From the NCBI RefSeq assembly GCF_024623455.1, contig NZ_JANIPJ010000002.1:62001-126000 (forward strand): a stretch of 64,000 nt of DNA, read 5' to 3'. Shown here one piece after another: positions 57,592 to 64,000 of this stretch. The stretch comes from Paenibacillus soyae. Its GTDB lineage: Bacteria > Bacillota > Bacilli > Paenibacillales > Paenibacillaceae. Each line of letters opens with the position of its first letter. The stretch's first letter is position 1. Made by a program: the position numbers and the translations under genes. The notes under the pieces are model-generated. The model was not told where the DNA came from and ran no database searches. It worked only from the letters and a program-made list of their open reading frames with translations.

Positions 57592-58551
57592 CTACCGAAG
57601 CGTCAGGTCGGCTTCCGCCGGAACGTCCGTCTGCCGGATCACTTCGTCCACGATTTTATCGGCTTGTCCATGCGCGCGCGTCAGTCCCCTAAGCGCGAGA
57701 CGATGCGCCAGCACCGGCGTCGCCATCGCTTTCACGTCATCCGGGGTCACGTAATCCCTGCCCCGTATAATCGCATGAACCTGCGAGGCGCGAAGCAACG
57801 CCTGGCTGCCGCGGGGGCTGACGCCGATCGCGACGTCGTCTCTTCCCCTGGTGCCTTCCACGATCGCCAGCAGATAACGAAGCACGTCGTCCGATATGCG
57901 GACGGAAGAATAGGACCGCCTAGCCTCTTCGAGCTGCTCCGGTCCCGCTACCGGCTGAAGCTCGGCCAGAGGATCGCGATCCTTGAACCGTTTAAGCAGC
58001 CGCAGGCCTTCCTCGGTCGTCGGATACCCCATCTTGATCTTGAACAAGAAACGGTCGAGCTGTGCTTCGGGCAGCGGGAAGGTGCCCTGGTGCTCGACAG
58101 GATTTTGAGTGGCGATGACCATGAACGGCAATCCGAGAGGCTTCGTCTCGCCGTCGATGGTGACCTGTCTCTCCTCCATGCTTTCGAGCAGGCTGGATTG
58201 CGTGCGCGGAGTCGCGCGGTTAATCTCGTCGGCAAGCAGCAGGTTCGTGAAGAGCGGCCCTTGCCGGAACTGGAAGTCGCCTAGCTTTTGGTTGTAATAA
58301 TGAATGCCGCTTAAATCGGATGGCAGCAAATCGGGCGTGAATTGCACCCTCTTGAACGTTAACGACAACGACTTGGCGAACGATTTGGCGAGCACTGTCT
58401 TCCCCGTGCCCGGCACGTCCTCCAAGAGAACGTGCCCCGAAGTAATTAACCCGATAAATAATAGCTCGATTATATCTTCTTTGCCGACGACCACTTCGCC
58501 GATGTTCCGTTTCATCTGCTCCGCTAGCGACTGGATCGATTGGTAGGACAT
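57592..58551 (-). CDS. MoxR family AAA+ ATPase
   Basis: A 319-residue AAA+ chaperone-like ATPase. Motifs: Walker A LLEDVPGTGKTVLAKSFAKS, Walker B TNLLLADEINRATPRTQSSLLE, sensor 1 FMVIATQNPVEHQGTF (N) and sensor 2 with the lid helix RASQVHAIIRGRDYVTPDDV. MoxR proteins remodel or activate partners with MIDAS or vWA-like domains, here most likely the DUF58 protein encoded 7 bp downstream. AGGAG lies before the ATG. It is the first gene of a three-gene minus-strand operon ending at 55150; the ChbG gene upstream is 30 bp away and may be co-transcribed. Confidence 0.93.
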   Translation of the reverse strand: MSYQSIQSLAEQMKRNIGEVVVGKEDIIELLFIGLITSGHVLLEDVPGTGKTVLAKSFAKSLSLTFKRVQFTPDLLPSDLSGIHYYNQKLGDFQFRQGPLFTNLLLADEINRATPRTQSSLLESMEERQVTIDGETKPLGLPFMVIATQNPVEHQGTFPLPEAQLDRFLFKIKMGYPTTEEGLRLLKRFKDRDPLAELQPVAGPEQLEEARRSYSSVRISDDVLRYLLAIVEGTRGRDDVAIGVSPRGSQALLRASQVHAIIRGRDYVTPDDVKAMATPVLAHRLALRGLTRAHGQADKIVDEVIRQTDVPAEADLTLR

Positions 58552-58581
58552 GACGTTTCTCCTTCTCCCATGCTGGTATGA

Positions 58582-59493
58582 TTATGCTTGCTGACGGCGC
58601 TGAAGAGCTTGAAGCTCTCTCCAGCGGATTAGCTTGACGCCTTGCTTCCCCAACTCTTCTTGAATATCCCGGTCTCTGAAAATATCGTATTCCATTCCCC
58701 GCTTCGCCGGTTCAAAGTGGAAGGCTTCAAGCTCGTCCGTTACAATCGACGGGTGGATAATAAGCTCCGTCACGCCTGGCTTAAGGCTACCCAGAAGCGC
58801 TTTCATATCGGACTTGAACGAATCGTAGCTTTCGCCTTCTTGCAGCTGGAACGGCAAGCCGACCAAATAGTCCAGAATGACGACGCCCTTGGCGTCCGCA
58901 AGCGCCGCTATCGCTCTCGCCTGCTCCTCCATTTCCTTCGGCGCGACTCCCTGCTCCGCATTCAGATAACGCGGCAAGCGGAACGGAAGGCCATAGGAAG
59001 CGCATACGTCCAACACTTCCGGCATAAAATGCTTGCCCGTCCGAAGACCGTATAGGCTGCCCATATGATTGTCCGCGTGGGTGGGCTTCATGCCCAGCTT
59101 GATCGCCCTCTCGATCTGGCTGACAAGCTCCCGCTTCACATGGACGGATTCCGCTCTCTCTTCGAATTCCTGCGAGGTTTTGTGGAAATAACCGGTCTCC
59201 GCCACAAGGGATGACACATCCCCGTCGCTTGTGACGGGTCCCCACTTATAAGCGTCCCATTCGCTAGTGAAGGTGAGATGCACACCGACGTCGTATTCGG
59301 GATGGCTCGCGCTCCACGACGCGGCTTCGCTCGACCAGCCGCATGGCATCATCACCGTCGCGGAGCTGACCGTTCCTTCCGTCAGCAGGGACTCTACGGC
59401 TTGGTTGACGGAGTGGCATAACCCGTAATCATCCGCGTTCACAAGCAGCAGTTTGTCCCCTTCCGAATATCCAAGCTTCTGCGCTAAATTCAT
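58582..59493 (-). CDS. ChbG/HpnK (YdjC) family deacetylase
   Basis: A 303-residue metal-dependent carbohydrate deacetylase-like protein. Family motifs are LLVNADDYGLCHSVNQAVES at the N-terminus (two Asp metal ligands), DVGVHLTFTSEWD, and PTHADNHMGSLYGLR (two His ligands), with LIIHPSIVTDELE near the C-terminus. ChbG removes acetyl groups from chitooligosaccharides and HpnK acts on lipids. The substrate here is unclear because no sugar operon is adjacent. GGGAGG lies before the ATG. It is 30 bp upstream of the MoxR gene. Confidence 0.88.
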   Translation of the reverse strand: MNLAQKLGYSEGDKLLLVNADDYGLCHSVNQAVESLLTEGTVSSATVMMPCGWSSEAASWSASHPEYDVGVHLTFTSEWDAYKWGPVTSDGDVSSLVAETGYFHKTSQEFEERAESVHVKRELVSQIERAIKLGMKPTHADNHMGSLYGLRTGKHFMPEVLDVCASYGLPFRLPRYLNAEQGVAPKEMEEQARAIAALADAKGVVILDYLVGLPFQLQEGESYDSFKSDMKALLGSLKPGVTELIIHPSIVTDELEAFHFEPAKRGMEYDIFRDRDIQEELGKQGVKLIRWRELQALQRRQQA

Positions 59494-59543
59494 TTCACGA
59501 ACCTCCCGCTTTTTGTTAAGGACATTAACGATATGAGAGCTTT

Positions 59544-60215
59544 CTATGTTTCCGTCTTCAGCTTATCCAGCCTGCTTTGGAGCTGCTGACGCCAGGCTTC
59601 CGCAAGCTCTCCGACTTCAAGCAGCTTCGAGATGGCCGCCCTATCGTTTTTGGCGCGGTACATAACGTCATTCGCGGCCGCGATGCTGAACGCATGACCA
59701 TTCCGCTCGACCACGGTCAACACGTCTCCGGCCTTCGTTTCTCCTTCCTCCAGTACGCGGAAATAGAATCCGGTATACCCGGTTTCCTGCGCACGAACAG
59801 GCAGCGTAGGCAATTCGTTACGGATGCCCAGCTTGAAGCAGGGCTGTCGGGGCTGGCTGACCTGCAGCGTTACGGAGCCGATCGTGATGATATCGCCGAT
59901 GCAGAGATCGTCTTCTAGCCAACCGGCGATCGTAAAGTTTTCGCCGAAAGAGCCGTTAGGGAACGGCAAGCCGAACTCCTCCCGCCAAAACGGATATCGC
60001 CCATCGCAATAGGCGCATACGGCCTTATCGGGACCTCCGTGGTGGATGGTGTCGCCTTGCCCGTCGCCTTGAATGCCAAGCCGGCCGATGCGCAGCGGTT
60101 CTTGCGTTGCCGTCTTGAAAATGCCGCTTGTCACTTCCCTGGATCCGTGCTGCAGCGGCCTCGGCATTCCGATTTGGAGCGAAGCGAGCATAGCCGTAGT
60201 GCTATTCCTATTCAA
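59544..60215 (-). CDS. MOSC domain-containing protein (YiiM-like)
   Basis: A protein of about 215-223 residues with a MOSC (molybdenum cofactor sulfurase C-terminal) domain. Signatures are SGIFKTATQEP, LGIQGDGQGDTIHHGGPDKAVCAYC, PNGSFGENFTIAG and the conserved cysteine in SQPRQPCFKLG. YiiM-like proteins bind Moco and help reduce N-hydroxylated compounds. Two starts are possible: TTG at 60215 with GGAG 5 nt upstream, or ATG at 60191 (MLASLQIGM), which matches the family start but has a weaker ribosome-binding site. It is monocistronic. A functional link to the molybdopterin enzyme at 34650 is possible but distant. Confidence 0.87.
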   Translation of the reverse strand: MNRNSTTAMLASLQIGMPRPLQHGSREVTSGIFKTATQEPLRIGRLGIQGDGQGDTIHHGGPDKAVCAYCDGRYPFWREEFGLPFPNGSFGENFTIAGWLEDDLCIGDIITIGSVTLQVSQPRQPCFKLGIRNELPTLPVRAQETGYTGFYFRVLEEGETKAGDVLTVVERNGHAFSIAAANDVMYRAKNDRAAISKLLEVGELAEAWRQQLQSRLDKLKTET

Positions 60216-60361
60216 CGATTCTCCATCCTTCCCTTATGTTGTTATCCGTTTTCTTCATTATAAGCTTAGCAGGGAGAAGATGGCAAAGCCTAGTTGCCGT
60301 TCGCTGATTAACCACGTTAACGAAGAGATGATCCTTGAAAATAATGAAAATAGACTGATAA

Positions 60362-60404
60362 TTTCGACAGTTTACAGCGCAATGCTTCACGCTATTGTCG
60401 AAAC
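60362..60404. promoter_or_regulatory. Pair of convergent Spo0A-box-like sites upstream of the MOSC gene
   Basis: TTTCGACAG (60362-60370) and TTGTCGAAAC (60395-60404) form an inverted pair around 24 bp, each containing the 0A core TGTCGAA on one strand. Location in an intergenic AT-rich stretch is suggestive only. Confidence 0.3.
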
Positions 60405-60435
60405 GATTTAGTTCCTGTCCGTTATTGCGTTTCCC

Positions 60436-60488
60436 CGGGAAATGATCGTTCAGCGCGGGCGTTCATTTCCCGCTTCCGGGAAATGATC
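60436..60488. repeat. Triple GGGAAATGA repeat
   Basis: CGGGAAATGATC at 60436-60447 and 60477-60488 with an inverted copy (TTCATTTCCCG) between them, giving alternative hairpins just after the permease stop at 60504. No T-run, so it is a weak terminator candidate at best. Confidence 0.5.
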
Positions 60489-60503
60489 CTGCCCTTATTT
60501 CTT

Positions 60504-62147
60504 TCATTTGCCCGATGCCCGGCGAGCCCTCCTGCCGTCTCCCAGCTCAAAAACGGTCACGAGAAGCACGATCGCCGCGCCGCCGACCGCGGCGGCATGA
60601 TCAAGAAAAACAGCCGCCGCGGCAGCCGTCGCGACAAGCCATAGGAAAGCCGCTCCGTTCACGGCGGGACTCCACCCACCAAGCTGCCAGGGCGCGCTGC
60701 TCCATCGCGATTCCACGCTTGTTCCGGCCCAAGGGCGGCGCTTTCGAGCCGTTCCTGCCGGCTTCCAGTGCGTGAACCGCAGACCAATCGGTATGGCGTA
60801 AGCCGCATGAAGCGTAACGATGGAGAAGCCCAGGAGCGGAAGCAAAGAAGCCTCTGGACGAAGGAGCTGCGCGCCGGCCAGCATCATTACGGCAACGGCC
60901 GCGCTAATCCATCCCGCCAGCCATGGCGTCTGCGTTCGGCCGGATATCCATCCGACTTTACCGGCGAACGGCACGGCCTCCTCCCTTGCAAGACCTAATA
61001 ACGCTCTCGCGCATACGGACAAGGACTGCAGTCCGCTTCCCCATAGCGTACCAATAATCAAGAGCAAGACAAGAGGCGAGCCTCCAAAACCCGTGAGCGC
61101 GCTCTCCATGAATCCATTCAAGCCGGCAAGGCCGTTATTCCAGCCAAGCGACGGCTCGAAGCCTCCGCCTGCCGCTTGGATCGAACCCGCTGTCAACGCC
61201 AAGAACGTCAACAGCACGAGGCCGATGACGAACGTATAGGAGGTGGACAAGAAGATCGCCCACGGCACTCTGACGCGCGGCTCTATCGTCTCCTCCGCCC
61301 CTTGCGAAGCGCCGTCCATTCCGAGGAACAACTTGGCCAGCAGCAGCAGGGCGACGAGAAAAGGTTCCAAGCCTACTTTTCCGCTAAAATCGATGGTTTG
61401 CATCTCATATAACAGCGCGGGTGAATAACCTCCCGGCCAGAACATCCAAGTCAGACCGGCAATGATCAATACCGCGCATAGCAGCTGGAACCATAGCCCG
61501 GCCGCATGTATGACTTTGAGCCATGCCGCCCCGTACTGATGAACGGCAGCCAGCGTGCCGGCAACCGCCAGTATCATCGCGCCGAAGCTGAAAATAGACG
61601 AGTCGTACCCCAAAAAGGCAGACGCCGCGCCATCGGCCAGATAGGCGCAGCCGCCGACCAGAAGAGCGAGCATGGCAAGATGACCGGCGGCATGGAACCA
61701 GCCGGCCCGAAGTCCCCATCTTCTGCCCCCCATCTCATACGACGCATGGTAGAAGCTGCCCGCGACCGGATAAGCGGACGACAGCTCGGCCAAGCTCCCG
61801 CTTACGCACAGGTAGAACAGGCCAAGCAGCGGCAGGCCGTAACCGATAACGGATAAGCCCCCTTGCTGCAGCGCTGGCCCGAACAATATCACGCTGCTGC
61901 CGATTAGGGCCATGGAGCCGGAGGAAAGCCCCAGCGGCCATATGCCGCCCCCGCTCCTCCGAAGCAGCTGCGCAAGACCGAAACGTCCAAGATCGTGCTT
62001 GTCCTGCATCATCTGCGTTTGCTTACCGTAACGCGCCATGCTCTGGTATCCGGTTAACCGGAGCCCCCTCTGCGCTTTGAAGGCGATCGCCATGATCAGC
62101 GCGCACACGGCTCCGAACAATATGAGTCCAAGCAGGATCGTGAGCAT
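60504..62147 (-). CDS. APC-type amino acid permease-like transporter
   Basis: A 547-residue polytopic membrane protein with about 12-14 helices. The core resembles the amino acid/polyamine/organocation superfamily: LGLSSGSMALIGSSVILFGP (helix 1), YGLPLLGLFYLCVSGSLAELSSAYPVAGS (helices 2-3; the E-L-x-S-x-x-P motif), and GAEETIEPRVRVPWAIFLS, which fits the E-E-x-x-x-P-x-R/x-P-x-A-I motif. The N-terminal helix before the core and the GC-rich, Trp/Ala-heavy C-terminal third are less typical. GGAGGGG lies before the ATG. It is monocistronic. The transported substrate is unknown. Confidence 0.82.
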   Translation of the reverse strand: MLTILLGLILFGAVCALIMAIAFKAQRGLRLTGYQSMARYGKQTQMMQDKHDLGRFGLAQLLRRSGGGIWPLGLSSGSMALIGSSVILFGPALQQGGLSVIGYGLPLLGLFYLCVSGSLAELSSAYPVAGSFYHASYEMGGRRWGLRAGWFHAAGHLAMLALLVGGCAYLADGAASAFLGYDSSIFSFGAMILAVAGTLAAVHQYGAAWLKVIHAAGLWFQLLCAVLIIAGLTWMFWPGGYSPALLYEMQTIDFSGKVGLEPFLVALLLLAKLFLGMDGASQGAEETIEPRVRVPWAIFLSTSYTFVIGLVLLTFLALTAGSIQAAGGGFEPSLGWNNGLAGLNGFMESALTGFGGSPLVLLLIIGTLWGSGLQSLSVCARALLGLAREEAVPFAGKVGWISGRTQTPWLAGWISAAVAVMMLAGAQLLRPEASLLPLLGFSIVTLHAAYAIPIGLRFTHWKPAGTARKRRPWAGTSVESRWSSAPWQLGGWSPAVNGAAFLWLVATAAAAAVFLDHAAAVGGAAIVLLVTVFELGDGRRARRASGK

Positions 62148-62212
62148 ACAAATCCCCTCCTTAACCTACTGTATGTCCGGCGAGGGTCAAGCATGCTGGC
62201 GATCACGCAAAA

Positions 62213-62256
62213 AGAACCTCCGGAGATGCCGCATTCGCAGCATTCCTAGAGATCCT
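62213..62256 (-). terminator. Weak intrinsic terminator of the receiver-protein gene
   Basis: An interrupted stem (GGA-ATGC...GC-GCAT-TCC style) followed by GGTTCTTTTT on the minus strand, just after the stop at 62261. Confidence 0.4.
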
Positions 62257-62260
62257 TACG

Positions 62261-62896
62261 TTACCCGATATCGCTATTGAGCTCCTCCGCGTTTAATAAC
62301 TGTTCGACGGCCAGGCGCACCTGAATGAGGTCGAACGGCTTCGTAAGCAGACGATCGAATCCGATTCGATTCGCTTCTTCCATCTGTCGCTCATCCATGT
62401 ACCCGGTCATGAGGACGACAGAGGCGTCGCACCCCTTCCGTCTAATCTCCTTAAGCGCTTCTATGCCGCTCATATCGGGCAGCCTTACGTCGAGCAGCAC
62501 GCAGTCGGGCCGTTTCTCTGCCGCCGCTTGTACCGCTTCCAAGCCGGTTCCGGCTTCCATCACGACATATCCTCGGTCGCGGAGCATCTCCGCCATAAGC
62601 TGGCGCAGCGTTATTCCGTCGTCGACGAGAAGAATAACGGGCTGCCGAGAGCCGCCAGGCCGCCCTCTCCGTTTCCCATGCGTCATGCCGGCTTGCCCGG
62701 AGGCCGGAATATCCTTCTCCTGGCTTGGCGATGCTCCGGTTGAATTGCGGGCATCCCGAAGCTCGGTTCGGATCATTTCGGATCGGCCAATCGATGAAGA
62801 TTTTTGTTGTTGGCGCCGGAGCGCCACGTGTTGAATGATGCCGATGATGACGGCTGCTCCTGCTGCCGCAGCGCCGATAGTTATAAAGACGTTCAT
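62261..62896 (-). CDS. Membrane-anchored response-regulator receiver protein
   Basis: A 211-residue protein with an N-terminal transmembrane segment (residues about 3-25, TIGAAAAGAAVIIGIIQHVA), a basic linker of about 60 residues, and a C-terminal receiver domain: VDDG acidic pair, LLDVRLPDMSG phosphorylation site (Asp about 138), MTGY and TKPFDL (lysine). There is no output domain. Such a protein might relay phosphate to or from a partner at the membrane, or be a sink. No histidine kinase lies within the window. AGGAG lies before the ATG. It is 20 bp downstream of the DUF3298 gene. Confidence 0.85.
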   Translation of the reverse strand: MNVFITIGAAAAGAAVIIGIIQHVALRRQQQKSSSIGRSEMIRTELRDARNSTGASPSQEKDIPASGQAGMTHGKRRGRPGGSRQPVILLVDDGITLRQLMAEMLRDRGYVVMEAGTGLEAVQAAAEKRPDCVLLDVRLPDMSGIEALKEIRRKGCDASVVLMTGYMDERQMEEANRIGFDRLLTKPFDLIQVRLAVEQLLNAEELNSDIG

Positions 62897-62916
62897 ACAC
62901 CGCTCCTTGCGTTTCG

Positions 62917-63528
62917 CTAATCGCCCGCGAGCATCGGTCCAAGCGGACCGTCTTCGTTCACGATATCCTGTAATTCGAATACCGAAATCGGAAAATATAA
63001 AAATCCATATACGTAAGCGGCGAGCTCGTAGAGCCCGAAATAAATGACCAGCGAACGGTCCGCCACGTAGAATGGCTGATCGGGCGCAATGGAAGTGAAC
63101 GGCTCGAGCGTTTCGATATTTCTCGCTTTGATGCCTGCCGCCACGAACTTATTGATTCGGGAAACATAGTCGCTCCCCGGCTTGAACAGCTCGGCGAGCG
63201 TATATATTTTGCCCGTAGAAGCCTTGAACGTTAAGGAATGCTGCAGCGTCATGCCGTGCGCTCCTCCTGTGTAAGCGTAATTGAAAAGCGACAGGCTGAA
63301 TATGTCCTTCTCGTTCGTTTTCAGCTCGTAGTAGCCGATCATCTCCGCCCGGGGGTCCTCCAAGCTCCCTTGGCTGTTGACCAGCTCCTGCGCTTCCTTC
63401 AGCAGCGCTTGATTGATGATTGCTTCCGCAGAAGCGCTCGCTCCTCCGCTTACGTGCGGGATGGACAAGTCGGCCTTCGGAAAGCTGGCTTTCGCGGTCT
63501 GAACGATAAGCGGGTGAGATATCGCCAT
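62917..63528 (-). CDS. DUF3298/DUF4163 domain-containing protein (RsiV-like)
   Basis: A 203-residue protein lacking a signal peptide. The region FNYAYTGGAHGMTLQHSLTF followed by KIYTLAELFKPGSDY and a C-terminal FYVADRSLVIYFGLYELAAY pattern is the DUF4163-DUF3298 pair found in the extracellular half of anti-sigma factor RsiV, where it binds lysozyme. Here no transmembrane helix or anti-sigma domain is attached, so the protein is a free-standing version. GGTGG lies 9 nt before the ATG. It is followed 20 bp later by the membrane-anchored receiver gene; no ECF sigma gene is adjacent. Confidence 0.8.
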   Translation of the reverse strand: MAISHPLIVQTAKASFPKADLSIPHVSGGASASAEAIINQALLKEAQELVNSQGSLEDPRAEMIGYYELKTNEKDIFSLSLFNYAYTGGAHGMTLQHSLTFKASTGKIYTLAELFKPGSDYVSRINKFVAAGIKARNIETLEPFTSIAPDQPFYVADRSLVIYFGLYELAAYVYGFLYFPISVFELQDIVNEDGPLGPMLAGD

Positions 63529-63619
63529 ATTCTAATTCCACCATCCTATTTACGTTAGATGGTTAACTATATGCTTCCTCCCGCTCATCCCATGACGCGG
63601 ACGTTTCCTCGCCGCTTGC

Positions 63620-64000
63620 TTACAGAAGCATTTTCTCCCGCTCCGTCAGCCTTCTGCCGTATACGTCCAGCACGAGATTGCCTTTGTTCAGACCCAGAAT
63701 ACGATCCGCGTACCGCTCTGCCCAGTCCCCTTGATGGAGCACGGCAATGACGATGATGCCTTCGTTCTTGCAGAGAGCCTTCAGCTCGCTAAGCACGGCG
63801 TCCGCGGCGTGCGGGTCGAGACCGGAGACGGGCTCGTCCGCCACGATTACTTTGGCGCCATGCACGAGCGCCCTTGCGATGGCCATCCGCTGCCGTTCAC
63901 CGCCGCTCAGATGCTTCGCTTTCGTATGCGCCTTATCCAGCAGGCCGCGCTTCTCGATCAGATCCATCGCGCCCATATAATCGTCGTTTCGGACCATGCC
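63620..64000 (-). CDS. ABC transporter ATPase, PhnC (phosphonate) type, 5' end beyond window
   Basis: Only the C-terminal 126 residues are visible; the gene continues past the right edge. The signature LSGGERQRMAIARALV, Walker B VIVADEPVSGLDPHAAD and H-loop IAVLHQGDWAERYADRI (His) are clear. The H-loop and the closing LNKGNLVLDVYGRRLTEREK are in the style of PhnC, the ATPase of phosphonate/phosphite importers. A general metal or amino-acid importer ATPase cannot be excluded without the N-terminus. The gap 63529-63619 shows nothing else. Confidence 0.78.
   Translation of the reverse strand, partial: GMVRNDDYMGAMDLIEKRGLLDKAHTKAKHLSGGERQRMAIARALVHGAKVIVADEPVSGLDPHAADAVLSELKALCKNEGIIVIAVLHQGDWAERYADRILGLNKGNLVLDVYGRRLTEREKMLL

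Noticed and set aside
1..64000. CRISPR arrays, rRNA, tRNA or insertion sequences
   Set aside because: I looked for regularly spaced direct repeats, conserved rRNA or tRNA segments and transposase motifs on both strands and found none that I could support.

Overview
The window reads as chromosomal DNA of an endospore-forming, bacillithiol-using member of the Bacillota, most likely Paenibacillaceae (Paenibacillus or a close relative). This rests on a YpdA-type bacillithiol disulfide reductase, a SleB-type cell wall hydrolase, YdjO, YfmM, UPF0316 and CD3324-type proteins, XerS, strong AGGAGG ribosome-binding sites and many short intrinsic terminators. The genus is an inference. I saw no rRNA, tRNA, CRISPR array, insertion sequence or phage module.

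Region 1 (about 1-12 kb, minus strand) is a tightly packed co-directional run of small stand-alone enzymes and orphan proteins: acetyltransferases, a kinase-like protein, HAD hydrolase, methyltransferase, two flavin-type PPOX proteins, DJ-1/PfpI protein, P-loop kinase, ApaH-like phosphatase, cupin, DinB, RidA, transglutaminase-like protein, a lipoprotein and a free-standing recombinase-type N-terminal domain. It looks like an accessory gene array. Region 2 (12-16.8 kb) has an ABC-F ATPase, an AraC regulator, and a MarR regulator with a 14-TM drug exporter.

Region 3 (16.9-24.3 kb) is the clearest pathway in the window: ehuB-ehuC-ehuD-ehuA-ectA-ectB-ectC-ectD-UPF0316 on the minus strand. An uptake transporter for ectoines is fused in one probable operon to the full route from aspartate semialdehyde to 5-hydroxyectoine. 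Several of its genes start with GTG or TTG, and palindromes lie upstream. Region 4 (24.3-38.5 kb) has the giant helicase Lhr, a CPxC dithiol oxidase, a pentapeptide-like gene with its Shine-Dalgarno inside a long hairpin, an HTH protein coupled to a 36-residue ORF, an EamA exporter behind a purine-riboswitch-like leader, a short pyruvate kinase, an AraC regulator, a molybdopterin oxidoreductase and a hydroxyacid dehydrogenase.

Region 5 (38.5-49 kb) has an MBOAT acyltransferase beside an SGNH-like/polysaccharide-deacetylase fusion, a cation diffusion facilitator, a Fur-box-controlled FhuF-like reductase overlapping a CLC-F-like channel gene, a radical SAM protein, and a guanidine-I riboswitch in front of a paired SMR exporter. 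Region 6 (49-64 kb) has a lactonase, a FrnE-like DsbA, SleB, XerS, a structured 166-bp repeat in front of the bacillithiol disulfide reductase, a MoxR-DUF58-DUF4129 cluster, ChbG and MOSC proteins, a permease, a membrane-anchored receiver protein, a DUF3298 protein and the end of a PhnC-type ATPase.

The most noteworthy items are the purine-riboswitch-like leader at 32071-32258, the Shine-Dalgarno-sequestering hairpin at 29920-29966, the structured repeat at 53900-54065, the iron-regulated reductase/channel pair, and the two small genes at 30605-30715 and 38318-38464.
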